From: Chloroflexota bacterium
GTDB taxonomy: Bacteria > Chloroflexota > Dehalococcoidia > SM23-28-2 > RBG-16-64-32
Reading direction: 5' to 3'
DNA: 10,286 nucleotides
NCBI GenBank assembly: GCA_022564695.1
Contig: JADFKX010000063.1
Location: 1 to 10,286 of the forward strand
Of this stretch, positions 1 through 6,626 are shown one piece after another (position 1 is the stretch's first letter; each line of letters starts with the position of its first letter). The notes beneath the pieces are model-generated. The model searched no databases, was not told where the DNA came from, and saw only the letters and a list, made by a program, of their open reading frames with translations. The position numbers and the translations under genes are program-made.

Positions 1-1211
1 TCGTCGGAGAGGCCCAGTATCTCCTTGCACACGTACTCCGTGTGCTCGCCCAGCAGCGGCGCAGGCGATCGCAACTTCCCCGGCGTCTCCGATAGCTTGA
101 GCGGCGGGCCGTCATAGGCCGTATGGCCGGCCTCGGGGTGGTCCAGGTATACGTAGTAGCCACGCTCCTTCAGGTGCTCGTCGGCCAGCATCCCCTTCGC
201 GTTCTGGACTACACCCGCCGCTACGCCTTTTCGCTGAAGCTCCTCCATCAGATCGTCGGCCTCTTTGTCCGATGTCCAGGCCTCTATCTGTTTCTCAAGC
301 TCCGGCTCGTGCTGTTTGCGGCCGGTCGCGCTGCCGAACTTGCTGTCCAGCGCCCAATCGGGGTTGCCCATCGCCTCCACCAGCGTCTGCCACTCCGCGT
401 CAGTGAAGCAGGCGATAGCGATCCAGCGCTCGTCTGCCGGCGCGCTGGAACCCTCGCTCAGCGGCTTGCACTTGAAGACGCCGTGTGGCGCCGCGTACGG
501 CAGCCCGTTTCCGACCCGCTCCTGGACCCGCCCGTTCACCGTGTAGTCGAAGACCGCCGTCCCCAGCGGACATACTGACGACTCGATCTGAGCGCATTCG
601 ATACGCTGGCCCTTCCCGGTCTTCCGCCGATGACGCAGCGCTGCCAGGATAGCCACCAGGGTGTGGCCGGGATTGATGACATAATCCGGGTAGTTGGTGC
701 CAAGCCCGATAGGCGGCCTTTGCGGAAAGCCTGACAGGTGGTTGTAGCCGGTGATCGGCGTCAGGATGGCGCCGAACCCCAGGAAGTCCCGGTGCGGGCC
801 ATCATACCCCTGCATCGGCACGTAGGCGGCGATGATCTGCGGGTTAATGGCCGATAGCTTATCGTAGGTGAGGCCCCAGCGCTCGATCACACGTGGCGTG
901 AAGTTGGAGAGGAATACGTCCGCCCAGGCGATGAGCCGCCGCGCCAGCTCCTGCCCCTGATCCGTGCTCATGTTCAAGGCCAGGTTCAGCTTGCCGGCGT
1001 TGTAGTTGTTGTAGTACCCGCTCACGTTGTAGCCTGTCTTGTCTTTCGCGAATGGCATCACCCCACGCAGCCCATCCATCCGGGTCTCCGACTCCACGCG
1101 CACTACCGTCGCCCCAAAGGTGGCCATGTTCTCAGTGCAGATGGGCCCGGCCCCGAACCACGAGAAGTCCGCGACCTTGATTCCATCCAACGGCATCTTT
1201 GTCCCGCTCAT
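1..1211 (-). CDS. Class III (CaiB/BaiF family) CoA-transferase, partial at the C-terminal end
   Basis: About 403 codons are visible before the window edge cuts off the extreme C-terminus. Family members are usually near 400 residues, so little is missing. The enzyme should move CoA between carboxylic acids in the cytoplasm; the substrate cannot be read from the sequence. Visible family marks are the N-terminal Rossmann-like stretch (PLDGIKVADFSWFGAGP, from residue 7), a YPDY segment whose D176 fits the catalytic aspartate that forms the acyl anhydride, the following AILAALRHRRKTGKGQ block (residues 187-202), and a late PLLGEHTEYV motif. The ATG at 1211 is preceded by GGGGAG four bases upstream. 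The gene lies 44 bp behind the CoA-transferase at 1256-2548, with no promoter visible between them, so the two are probably co-transcribed and could form a two-subunit enzyme. The family call is firm; substrate unknown. Confidence 0.93.
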   Translation of the reverse strand, partial: MSGTKMPLDGIKVADFSWFGAGPICTENMATFGATVVRVESETRMDGLRGVMPFAKDKTGYNVSGYYNNYNAGKLNLALNMSTDQGQELARRLIAWADVFLSNFTPRVIERWGLTYDKLSAINPQIIAAYVPMQGYDGPHRDFLGFGAILTPITGYNHLSGFPQRPPIGLGTNYPDYVINPGHTLVAILAALRHRRKTGKGQRIECAQIESSVCPLGTAVFDYTVNGRVQERVGNGLPYAAPHGVFKCKPLSEGSSAPADERWIAIACFTDAEWQTLVEAMGNPDWALDSKFGSATGRKQHEPELEKQIEAWTSDKEADDLMEELQRKGVAAGVVQNAKGMLADEHLKERGYYVYLDHPEAGHTAYDGPPLKLSETPGKLRSPAPLLGEHTEYVCKEILGLSD

Positions 1212-1255
1212 AGCTCTCCCCTGACTCGCTATCGCTCTACCTCGCGTCCCCTCGG

Positions 1256-2548
1256 CTAGATCACGCCTGCCGCGTGCAGGCGCTCTAGCTCATCCTCGTT
1301 TACGCCCAGATCGCTGTATATCTCGCTGTTGTGTTCCCCCAAAAGGGGCGGCCGGCGCCGGATCGCCCACGGCGTCTCAGACAGCCGGTACGGCGGCCCC
1401 GGGTATTGGAGCGTGTCCCGGAGTTCCGGGTGGTCCACCGCTGTCAGCCACTTCCTGTGCTGAAGCTGTGGGTTGTTGGCGATGTCCTCCGGTGTGCTAA
1501 CGATGCCGAACAGCAGCCGTTTGCGCTGCGCGCCTTCATACACCTCCCATTTTCCCCTGCTGGCGACGAACCGGCATAGCACCTGTTCAATGTGACTCAT
1601 GATCTGAATCTTGGCCCCAAGAGCTGACGGGTCCTGCATGATGCTCGTGAGGAACCGCATATTCAGGTTCATACAGAAGTCGTGGTACGGCTCCTCCGCC
1701 AGGTCTTCGGCCGCCCCCTCATCAATCATCCACTGGAGCAGGTCGGACCAGGGTGCGCCGCCCGGCGTCCCCACGAAACCGTATACCCAGCCGTCCCGGC
1801 ACTCGTACGGCCCGATGCCCGGGATCGATATCGGCAGTATCGTCCCGGCGCCGGTGCGGTTGCGTAGCTGCTGGAGCATGTCCCAGTACTGCATCGCCGT
1901 CTCCTGGGCGATCGAAAGCGCCTCCTGCATAGAGACATCCACATGCTGGCCTTCGCCTTGAACGTCCCGGTGGTATATCGCCATCATCGTTCCCGCCGCG
2001 GCCTGGATAGAGGCGCTGATATACCCCTGACGCCAGGGCGGCACGTTCGGCGGGTCCTGCCGGTCCCCCGCCAGCCACATGATCCCGCTCATCGCCACTC
2101 CCACGATGTCCGGCGCCTTGTAGTGAGCGTGCGGGCCCGTCTGCCCGAACCCCGTAACCGACGTCAGGATGATTTCGGGCTTGATCTTGGTCAGCCCCTC
2201 GTAGCCTAGCCCCAGTCCGTCCAGGTATCCCGGCTCAAAGCTCTCAACCACCACGTCGGCCGTGGCGACCAGCTTCTCGAATAGCTTGCGCCCTTCCGCG
2301 TCCGCAATGTTCAGCGTAGCGCTCCGCTTGCTGGTGTTGAGGTTCAGCCAGTACAGGCTCTTATCGGGGCCCGGTTCGTCGTGGTAGAACGGCGGCAGGG
2401 CGCGAACGGGGTCACCTTCGGGCGGCTCGATCTTGATGACGTCAGCCCCGAGATCGGCCAGAAGCTTCGTGCAGTACTGACCTATCTCCCCGGCCAGGTC
2501 CAGCACTCGAATGTCGTCCAGGGCGGCAGGCGCGTTATCAGAAGGCAT
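1256..2548 (-). CDS. Class III (CaiB/BaiF family) CoA-transferase lacking the usual catalytic Asp
   Basis: This 430-residue protein has the family layout: an N-terminal nucleotide-fold start (DDIRVLDLAGEIGQYCTKLL), LADLGADVIKIEPPEGDPVR, an LNTSKRSATLN motif, VVESFEPGYLDGLGLGY, a GEGQHVDVSMQEA block, and C-terminal LLGEHNSEIYSDLG. The ATG at 2548 is chosen over the upstream TTG at 2584 because AAGGAG (2553-2558) lies four bases before it and the TTG falls inside the -10 box. In most members an Asp sits about 25 residues before the GQ of the GxGQ motif; here that position reads RQGYISASIQAAAG (Gly/Tyr, no acidic residue in the whole segment). The downstream neighbour keeps its Asp. Either this branch works differently, or it is a non-catalytic partner subunit. 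A similar two-gene arrangement is known for the BbsEF benzylsuccinate CoA-transferase. Substrate unknown. Confidence 0.93.
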   Translation of the reverse strand: MPSDNAPAALDDIRVLDLAGEIGQYCTKLLADLGADVIKIEPPEGDPVRALPPFYHDEPGPDKSLYWLNLNTSKRSATLNIADAEGRKLFEKLVATADVVVESFEPGYLDGLGLGYEGLTKIKPEIILTSVTGFGQTGPHAHYKAPDIVGVAMSGIMWLAGDRQDPPNVPPWRQGYISASIQAAAGTMMAIYHRDVQGEGQHVDVSMQEALSIAQETAMQYWDMLQQLRNRTGAGTILPISIPGIGPYECRDGWVYGFVGTPGGAPWSDLLQWMIDEGAAEDLAEEPYHDFCMNLNMRFLTSIMQDPSALGAKIQIMSHIEQVLCRFVASRGKWEVYEGAQRKRLLFGIVSTPEDIANNPQLQHRKWLTAVDHPELRDTLQYPGPPYRLSETPWAIRRRPPLLGEHNSEIYSDLGVNEDELERLHAAGVI

Positions 2549-2583
2549 GTGACTCCTTCGTGTAGCTTGTCTGGGTAAAGCCA

Positions 2584-2611
2584 ATTATAGCGAACGGCGT
2601 ACCTGAGGCAA
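2584..2611 (-). promoter_or_regulatory. Sigma70-type promoter of the CoA-transferase pair
   Basis: On the minus strand a -35 box TTGCCT (2606-2611) is followed by a 16-bp spacer and a perfect -10 box TATAAT (2584-2589). Transcription would start near 2577, giving a leader of roughly 30 nt that carries the AAGGAG site at 2553-2558. The -35 box overlaps an 8-bp sequence (2602-2609) that is complementary to the loop region of the neighbouring palindrome. Confidence 0.75.
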
Positions 2612-2612
2612 G

Positions 2613-2651
2613 CCTGCCTGCCGCGTGCCCGCCTCAGGAGGGGCAGGCAGG
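2613..2651. repeat. REP-like palindrome behind the alpha/beta hydrolase gene
   Basis: CCTGCCTGCC (2613-2622) and GGCAGGCAGG (2642-2651) form a perfect 10-bp stem around a 19-nt GC-rich loop. The stem begins one base after the TAG stop of the alpha/beta hydrolase and lies just upstream of the CoA-transferase promoter. A second pair, CCTGAGGC (2602-2609) and GCCTCAGG (2631-2638), offers an alternative fold. There is no run of T on either side, so a standard intrinsic terminator is not supported. A transcript-end hairpin or an interspersed REP-type element both fit. Part of the arm sequence recurs in two other intergenic places (CCTGCCTG at 4430-4437 and CCTGCCTGCC at 9763-9772). Confidence 0.6.
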
Positions 2652-2652
2652 T

Positions 2653-3513
2653 CTACGCGTCACCCTTCAGGAAGGGGAGCAGCAAATCCAGGAATTCGCC
2701 GGGCTTCTCCAGGGCAAGGTTGTGCGCGGCGTCCGGAACGATATGGCATCGGGCGTCGGGGATCAGCTGGCTCAGATGTCGCGACGCCTTGGCTGGCACC
2801 ATCCGCGCCTCCGCCCCGTCCAGCACCAGCGTGGGTACGCAGATGCGACGTGCCGTATCCGTCAGGTCCAGCGTCAGGAGCTGCCGCGCTACCTCTACCA
2901 GCGTCTCGTTGGGAACGCGGAGAACGTCGCGGCCCATCTGCCGTCTGTCTTCGGCGGACAGGCGACGAGTGTCGCGCGCCATATTCAGGCGCCGGGCGAT
3001 GAACCACCACTTGATCGGCAGCTTGGGCACGATCGCGATCAAGCCGGTACGGCCCAGGAGGTCATACATGAAGCGGAAGCGCTGGGGCAGGTCGGTGCTG
3101 CGGTAGACCGGTCCCTGCAGACACAGCTTCCGCACCCGCTCCGGGTAGCGGTGAGCGAAGGCGAGAGCGATCGTTCCACCTACGGACACCCCTACCAGGT
3201 GGAACCGGTCGATCTCCAGAGCGTCTGCGAGGCGGTAAAGGAAGTCCGCGTAGGCGTCTATAGATGGGACATCGGCCAGCGTGCGGCTGCTCCCGAAGCC
3301 CGGCAGGTCCGGGGCGATCGTGTGGTAGCGGGCGCCCAGCTCCGGCATCATGTGGTGGAACATCCACGAGGACGTGCCGATCCAGCCGTGCAGAAGGACA
3401 ACCGTCTCTGGCGTTGGCGTGGACGGGATCGCCTCCCGAAGGAAGACGCGGCGACCGTCGAGATCGAGCGTGCGGTCGCGGTAGGCGACCTTGCTAGGCG
3501 TCGATATAGCCAT
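2653..3513 (-). CDS. Alpha/beta hydrolase fold protein with atypical catalytic acid
   Basis: A 286-residue soluble protein of normal family length with no signal peptide. In order it shows the oxyanion HGW motif (residues 42-44), the APDLPGFGSS turn (68-76), the nucleophile elbow GVSVGG with Ser110, a cap region (about 138-215), the strand VPTLVLDG (226-233) and a late DAAHN motif with His264. The third member of the triad is normally an Asp in a GxxDxxVP-like turn; here the turn reads GAEARMVP, with Ala236 at that place. Another acidic residue would have to serve, for example D232, or an acid after strand 6. The closest general relatives are C-C bond or ester hydrolases, but the substrate cannot be told. 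It follows the phosphatase-family gene by 52 bp yet has its own promoter-like sequence and no Shine-Dalgarno site before its ATG. Confidence 0.92.
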   Translation of the reverse strand: MAISTPSKVAYRDRTLDLDGRRVFLREAIPSTPTPETVVLLHGWIGTSSWMFHHMMPELGARYHTIAPDLPGFGSSRTLADVPSIDAYADFLYRLADALEIDRFHLVGVSVGGTIALAFAHRYPERVRKLCLQGPVYRSTDLPQRFRFMYDLLGRTGLIAIVPKLPIKWWFIARRLNMARDTRRLSAEDRRQMGRDVLRVPNETLVEVARQLLTLDLTDTARRICVPTLVLDGAEARMVPAKASRHLSQLIPDARCHIVPDAAHNLALEKPGEFLDLLLPFLKGDA

Positions 3514-3524
3514 GCTCAGGCTTG

Positions 3525-3553
3525 ATGATAGGGCGCGGCTCCTGAAGCGGCAA
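3525..3553 (-). promoter_or_regulatory. Promoter of the alpha/beta hydrolase, very short leader
   Basis: On the minus strand TTGCCG (3548-3553), a 17-bp spacer and TATCAT (3525-3530) match a sigma70-type promoter. Only 11 nt separate the -10 box from the ATG at 3513, so the leader would be about 2-5 nt, too short for a ribosome binding site, and none is seen. The -35 hexamer is identical to the one before the nitronate monooxygenase gene. Confidence 0.6.
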
Positions 3554-3565
3554 GCGTCGTTCTGA

Positions 3566-4351
3566 TCAGTCGATGACCACCTCCGCTGCCAAGCCGTAGT
3601 GGTCGGAGGCGCTCAGGGTGTCGTCCTCGGCGTGGCTGCGGTCGAAGGTCACCCAGGCGTCTTTCGCCCGGACGCCGCCCGCGACGAAGATATAGTCCAC
3701 GACCATGCCGATAGACGGGCGCCAGCCTACTTCGGCCGTCCTCAGCGGAGTCCAAAGGGTGTCGGGCGGTTCGTCTCCATGCACCAATTCGTAGGCCGAG
3801 CTAAAGCGCTCCTTCACCCTTTTGATGACCTTAGTCATAGGGAAGGCGTTGAAGTCGCCCACCAGCGCCTGCGGCACCCCGCGGCTGCGCCGCGCGATCC
3901 AGGGGAGAAGCTTGCGTACCTGCTCCAGCCGTATCTCGCCTCCAGCAGGGTCCTGCTCGTGGTGAAGGTGCGTGTTGTAGAAGTCCAGCAGCCCGTCACC
4001 CAGGTCGAGGCGGAGGCGGTGGGCCACGCGGTTGCGGATCAGGTAATCGAATCCCTCATGCTCCACCACCGGCAGGTGGGTCATCGTGGCCAGCGCCTCC
4101 ATCGATACCCTCTCGCGGGGGTTGGACACGTGATGGATGCGGTACTCGCGCACGTCGCGGCCACGCCCCCAGGAGCGGTTGTTGAACCGCTGGCAGAGCC
4201 AGTTCCCCTGGTCCAGCAGGACGTCCACCTCCTGAAAGCCGATGATGTCCGGCCTCAGCTCTACGAGCTGCTCCATCAGCAGAGGCGCTCGCTCCTGCCA
4301 GCGAGCCTGGCCGCCCCTGAGGTTAAGAGTGGCGATTGTCAGCGTCCTCAT
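3566..4351 (-). CDS. Endonuclease/exonuclease/phosphatase (EEP) family metal-dependent hydrolase
   Basis: A 261-residue protein consisting of a single EEP (DNase I/APE1-like) fold. The full set of active-site motifs is present: N10 in ATLNLRGG, the metal-binding E41 in GFQEVD, the YNTHLHHE motif (N126, H128), GDFN (D166, N168), VVDYIFV (D219) and the terminal SDHYGL (D250, H251). This predicts a Mg-dependent phosphodiesterase or phosphatase; the substrate could be a nucleic acid, a phospholipid or an inositol phosphate, and the sequence does not decide. There is no signal peptide, so it is likely cytoplasmic. The ATG at 4351 is preferred over an upstream TTG at 4372, because AGGAG (4359-4363) lies seven bases before it and the TTG falls close to the predicted transcription start. 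It has its own promoter and is followed after 52 bp by the alpha/beta hydrolase. Confidence 0.93.
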   Translation of the reverse strand: MRTLTIATLNLRGGQARWQERAPLLMEQLVELRPDIIGFQEVDVLLDQGNWLCQRFNNRSWGRGRDVREYRIHHVSNPRERVSMEALATMTHLPVVEHEGFDYLIRNRVAHRLRLDLGDGLLDFYNTHLHHEQDPAGGEIRLEQVRKLLPWIARRSRGVPQALVGDFNAFPMTKVIKRVKERFSSAYELVHGDEPPDTLWTPLRTAEVGWRPSIGMVVDYIFVAGGVRAKDAWVTFDRSHAEDDTLSASDHYGLAAEVVID

Positions 4352-4383
4352 CGCTTGACTCCTAGTGGTCAAGATATGGCAAC

Positions 4384-4412
4384 AATATAACCAAACGAGA
4401 GGACTAGAACAA
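4384..4412 (-). promoter_or_regulatory. Promoter of the EEP-family gene
   Basis: On the minus strand TTGTTC (4407-4412), a 17-bp spacer and TATATT (4384-4389) form a sigma70-like promoter. The -10 box matches consensus at five of six bases; the -35 is weak (three of six). The predicted start near 4377 gives a leader of about 25 nt containing the AGGAG site at 4359-4363. Confidence 0.6.
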
Positions 4413-4425
4413 GCGCGCGTATGAT

Positions 4426-4453
4426 CGCGCCTGCCTGTGCTTTCAGGGTCGCG
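4426..4453 (-). terminator. Imperfect hairpin behind the nitronate monooxygenase stop (weak)
   Basis: Directly after the TAA of the nitronate monooxygenase gene, CGCG (4450-4453) can pair with CGCG (4426-4429), and inside it CAGG (4444-4447) can pair with CCTG (4434-4437). The two short stems are separated by mismatches and no T-run follows, so this is a weak candidate for a transcript end. A second 5-bp pairing (GCGCG and CGCGC around 4415-4430) competes with it. Confidence 0.25.
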
Positions 4454-4454
4454 C

Positions 4455-5615
4455 TTACGTAGTGACGGCCGGTACGCCCGCTGGCAGGCGCTGAATGATC
4501 TCCGCTGCCTGCTCCACTATCTCCGCCAGGATATCCTTAGCGGGACGCTGCTCGTTGAACATGCCGGAGATCTGCCCGGCGGGGTTCATCCCTAGATCCT
4601 TGCGACCGGCCTTCTGAGCGGCAAATGTTACCTCTTGGATCACCGCGCCCTGGAACGGGAAGGGCAGCGTGCCTACTTTACCCTCCTCCCACGCCTCGAT
4701 GAGGGGGTTATTGATGTTGCGCATCGGCTTGCCGCTGTAGATGCGGGTCACCCGCGTGTCCTCCTCGCTGGCGTCCAGGATGCGCTGCTTGAGCGTGTCG
4801 TCCCAGGCGGCCTCCTCCGACACCAGGAACGCCGTGCCGACCCACACACCGACGGCGCCCAGGCAGAGGGCGGCGGCCAGGCCGCGCCCGTCGCCGATCC
4901 CGCCGGCGGCCAGCACCGGCTTCGGCGCCACCGCGTCCACCACCTGTGGCACCAGCGCCATCGTACCTACGCGGCCGGTGTGTCCGCCCGCCTCCGACCC
5001 CTGAGCCACCACCACATCGGTGCCGCCCTCGGCCACCCTGCGGGCGTTCTTCACGTTCCCCACCAGGGCGATCACCTTGACGCCGGCGGCGTGGAACTCC
5101 TCCACGTACGGCTCCGGGTTGCCCAGCCCGGAGGCGAACACCGGCACCTTCTCCTCCAGGATCGTGTCGATCTGGGAGCGCGTGAACCCGGCGCCGAATA
5201 TGGGGCGCTCGCGGCGGCCGGAGGGGGTGGGGAACTCCGGCGTTACGTCCGGCAGGTCAAACTTGCTACGAAGGCTCGCGGCGAACTCCCGCTGGGGTGC
5301 GGGGAGCATGTCGCGCCAGTTGCTTGGGATATCCCCATCGCCCTGCCTGCTGCCTGAGCCTTGAGGCGTCGGGGCCATCCCTGGCAGGAGGATGTCCACC
5401 CCAAACGGCTTATCGGTCAGCTCGCGGATCTTGCGGATCTCGTCACGCAGCTCGTCGGGGCCCATCATCGCCGCGCCGACGATCCCCAGGCCACCCGCCT
5501 CCGAGACAGCGGCGACCAGCTTGTGGCGGGAGACGCCGCCCATGCCGGCCAGGATAACCGGGTACTCGATGCCGAGGATGTCGCAGAGCTTTGTGCGCAG
5601 AGTGGGCTTGGCCAT
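4455..5615 (-). CDS. Nitronate monooxygenase / 2-nitropropane dioxygenase family FMN protein
   Basis: A 386-residue TIM-barrel flavoprotein of the nitronate monooxygenase family, expected to bind FMN and to oxidise alkyl nitronates, or to act as a related FMN reductase. Visible marks are the N-terminal YPVILAGMGGVS loop (residues 19-29), GGLGIVG (41-47), KPFGVDILLPG (69-79), the FASGLGNP strand (160-167), the conserved AQGSEAGGHTG segment (204-214, with His212 as the likely catalytic base), and AAGGIGDGRGLAAALCLGA followed by VGTAF for phosphate binding. Between PG79 and VPVF (157-160) lies a stretch of nearly 80 residues, rich in Pro and charge, longer than in the compact members of the family. 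The ATG at 5615 follows AAGGAGG (5621-5627) with five bases between. Some homologs are annotated FabK-like enoyl-ACP reductases; that remains possible. Confidence 0.93.
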   Translation of the reverse strand: MAKPTLRTKLCDILGIEYPVILAGMGGVSRHKLVAAVSEAGGLGIVGAAMMGPDELRDEIRKIRELTDKPFGVDILLPGMAPTPQGSGSRQGDGDIPSNWRDMLPAPQREFAASLRSKFDLPDVTPEFPTPSGRRERPIFGAGFTRSQIDTILEEKVPVFASGLGNPEPYVEEFHAAGVKVIALVGNVKNARRVAEGGTDVVVAQGSEAGGHTGRVGTMALVPQVVDAVAPKPVLAAGGIGDGRGLAAALCLGAVGVWVGTAFLVSEEAAWDDTLKQRILDASEEDTRVTRIYSGKPMRNINNPLIEAWEEGKVGTLPFPFQGAVIQEVTFAAQKAGRKDLGMNPAGQISGMFNEQRPAKDILAEIVEQAAEIIQRLPAGVPAVTT

Positions 5616-5656
5616 TGGGGCCTCCTTGTTTTGGTCTGCCGACGGTGTGCGAGGGG

Positions 5657-5685
5657 ATTGTAGCCGACTTTAACGTTTACGGCAA
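5657..5685 (-). promoter_or_regulatory. Promoter of the nitronate monooxygenase gene
   Basis: On the minus strand TTGCCG (5680-5685), a 17-bp spacer and TACAAT (5657-5662) make a good sigma70-type promoter. It sits in the 79-bp gap behind the MaoC-like gene. Transcription would start near 5650, giving a leader of about 35 nt with a strong AAGGAGG site. Confidence 0.75.
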
Positions 5686-5694
5686 GGGCAGGGC

Positions 5695-6558
5695 CTAACC
5701 CGCCCCCACCACCCCGCTGGCCGTACCTACTGTCACCGTCTCCCCGTGCTGGTTCTCGCACCAGACGTCGTACACGCGGCGGCGGAACGCACCCTCGTCT
5801 AGCTCCTCGTGCAGCGCCGCGCACGCCGTCAGCGTATCGCCGCAGAGGACGGGCCGCACGAACGCCAGCGATAGGTGGCCGTGCTGCAGCCAGCCTCTCT
5901 CGAACTTGTTCGTCATCATCTCCGAGACGTAATCCGCGGACATCAGACCCTGGGCCACGCTGTTGGCGTAGCCCTTCTTCTTCGCCAGCGCCGGGTCGGT
6001 GTGAATGGACTGGCGGCGCAGGGCGTTGGCGGAGTCCTCCGAGTAGGCGGTCATCTTCTCCTGCGTGAGCGTGCGCGAGGCCAGCTTCAGCTCAGCCTTT
6101 GGTGGCTTCGTCTTCGGCGGCCTCCTCGCCTCGTCCTTCGTCTCCACCTGCTCAGGGAACGCCATCGTCACCGTGGCGTGGGCGACCAGCAGGCCGGGGC
6201 CGTCGCGCCAGCTGACGGAGAACACGCACCAGCGGCGGCCGCGCCGCTCGTACTTGTCGACGAACTTCCCGTAGCCGACGACCTCGCGGTCCCCCCGCAG
6301 GGCGTTGCCGATCTCCAGCTCGAACTTGGAGTGCAGCGTAGCCGGCGGTATCGGCGCAATGGAGTCGATGAAGCGCAGGGTAGCGTTGCCCAGAATCGTC
6401 GGCGGCGCCACCGGCGGCCCCCAGGGCGACGCCTCGCGGTGCCAGGAGAAGCCGTTCTCGATCGCCTCCAGATAGCGCTCGATGCGCTCTCGCCACGGGT
6501 ATTCCCAGGGGCCGTACTCGCGGTTCATCTCAATGCTGTTGTAGGAGAGGTCAGCCAC
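5695..6558 (-). CDS. Double-hotdog MaoC-like dehydratase-family protein, non-canonical active site
   Basis: With the GTG start at 6558 this is 287 residues: an N-terminal FAS1-like hotdog (beginning NREYGPWEYPWRERIERYLE, about residues 12-135), a Pro/Lys-rich linker (about 142-160) and a C-terminal MaoC-like hotdog (about 168-287) with IHTDP, VAQGLMSADYVSEMM and FVRPVLCGDT. MaoC and hydratase-2 enzymes hydrate enoyl-CoA thioesters using an Asp/His pair in a GDxNPxH motif. Here the His is kept (H186) but the positions read RRQSIH, so the Asp, Asn and Pro are all replaced. It may be a thioesterase, a binding protein, or an enzyme using another acid. The GTG is chosen because a strong promoter places the transcription start at it; in-frame TTG (6594) and ATG (6582) upstream lie inside that promoter, and no Shine-Dalgarno site precedes any candidate. 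An ATG at 6528 is a further alternative. Confidence 0.88.
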   Translation of the reverse strand: MADLSYNSIEMNREYGPWEYPWRERIERYLEAIENGFSWHREASPWGPPVAPPTILGNATLRFIDSIAPIPPATLHSKFELEIGNALRGDREVVGYGKFVDKYERRGRRWCVFSVSWRDGPGLLVAHATVTMAFPEQVETKDEARRPPKTKPPKAELKLASRTLTQEKMTAYSEDSANALRRQSIHTDPALAKKKGYANSVAQGLMSADYVSEMMTNKFERGWLQHGHLSLAFVRPVLCGDTLTACAALHEELDEGAFRRRVYDVWCENQHGETVTVGTASGVVGAG

Positions 6559-6564
6559 GCCGCG

Positions 6565-6594
6565 ATGATACGGGGCCAGCATCGCCAACGTCAA
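6565..6594 (-). promoter_or_regulatory. Promoter of the MaoC-like gene, predicted leaderless
   Basis: On the minus strand TTGACG (6589-6594, five of six to consensus), an 18-bp spacer and TATCAT (6565-6570, five of six) lie just ahead of the gene. Exactly six bases separate the -10 box from GTG at 6558, which puts the transcription start on the start codon. The -35 region overlaps the upstream part of the divergent polA promoter. Confidence 0.65.
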
Positions 6595-6611
6595 ACGGAG
6601 ACGGGGAGCGG

Positions 6612-6620
6612 TGCTATAAT
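6612..6620 (+). promoter_or_regulatory. Extended -10 promoter of polA, predicted leaderless
   Basis: TGCTATAAT combines the TGn extension with a perfect TATAAT (6615-6620). No good -35 box lies at the right distance (CAAACG at 6592-6597 is poor), which is common for extended -10 promoters. Six bases follow before GTG at 6627, so transcription would begin at the start codon. No Shine-Dalgarno sequence is present in the interval. Confidence 0.7.
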
Positions 6621-6626
6621 CGCCGC

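Noticed and set aside
2549..2584. Upstream TTG as start of the first CoA-transferase
   Set aside because: The TTG overlaps the -10 box of the promoter, and the ATG at 2548 has a strong AAGGAG site and matches the family N-terminus.
2722..3525. 267-codon plus-strand frame opposite the alpha/beta hydrolase
   Set aside because: No recognisable motif, no ribosome binding site, and it overlaps a clear hydrolase gene for its whole length.
3599..4390. 263-codon plus-strand frame opposite the EEP gene
   Set aside because: The minus-strand frame has a full set of EEP active-site motifs, a promoter and a ribosome binding site; the plus frame has none of these.
1..6558. A single six-gene operon for one catabolic pathway
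   Set aside because: Promoter-like sequences precede five of the six genes and the products share no clear pathway; only the CoA-transferase pair is supported as an operon.
6559..6594. Upstream TTG or ATG as start of the MaoC-like gene
   Set aside because: Both lie between the -35 and -10 boxes of a strong promoter and lack a ribosome binding site, so they should not be in the main transcript. A distant upstream promoter could still include them.
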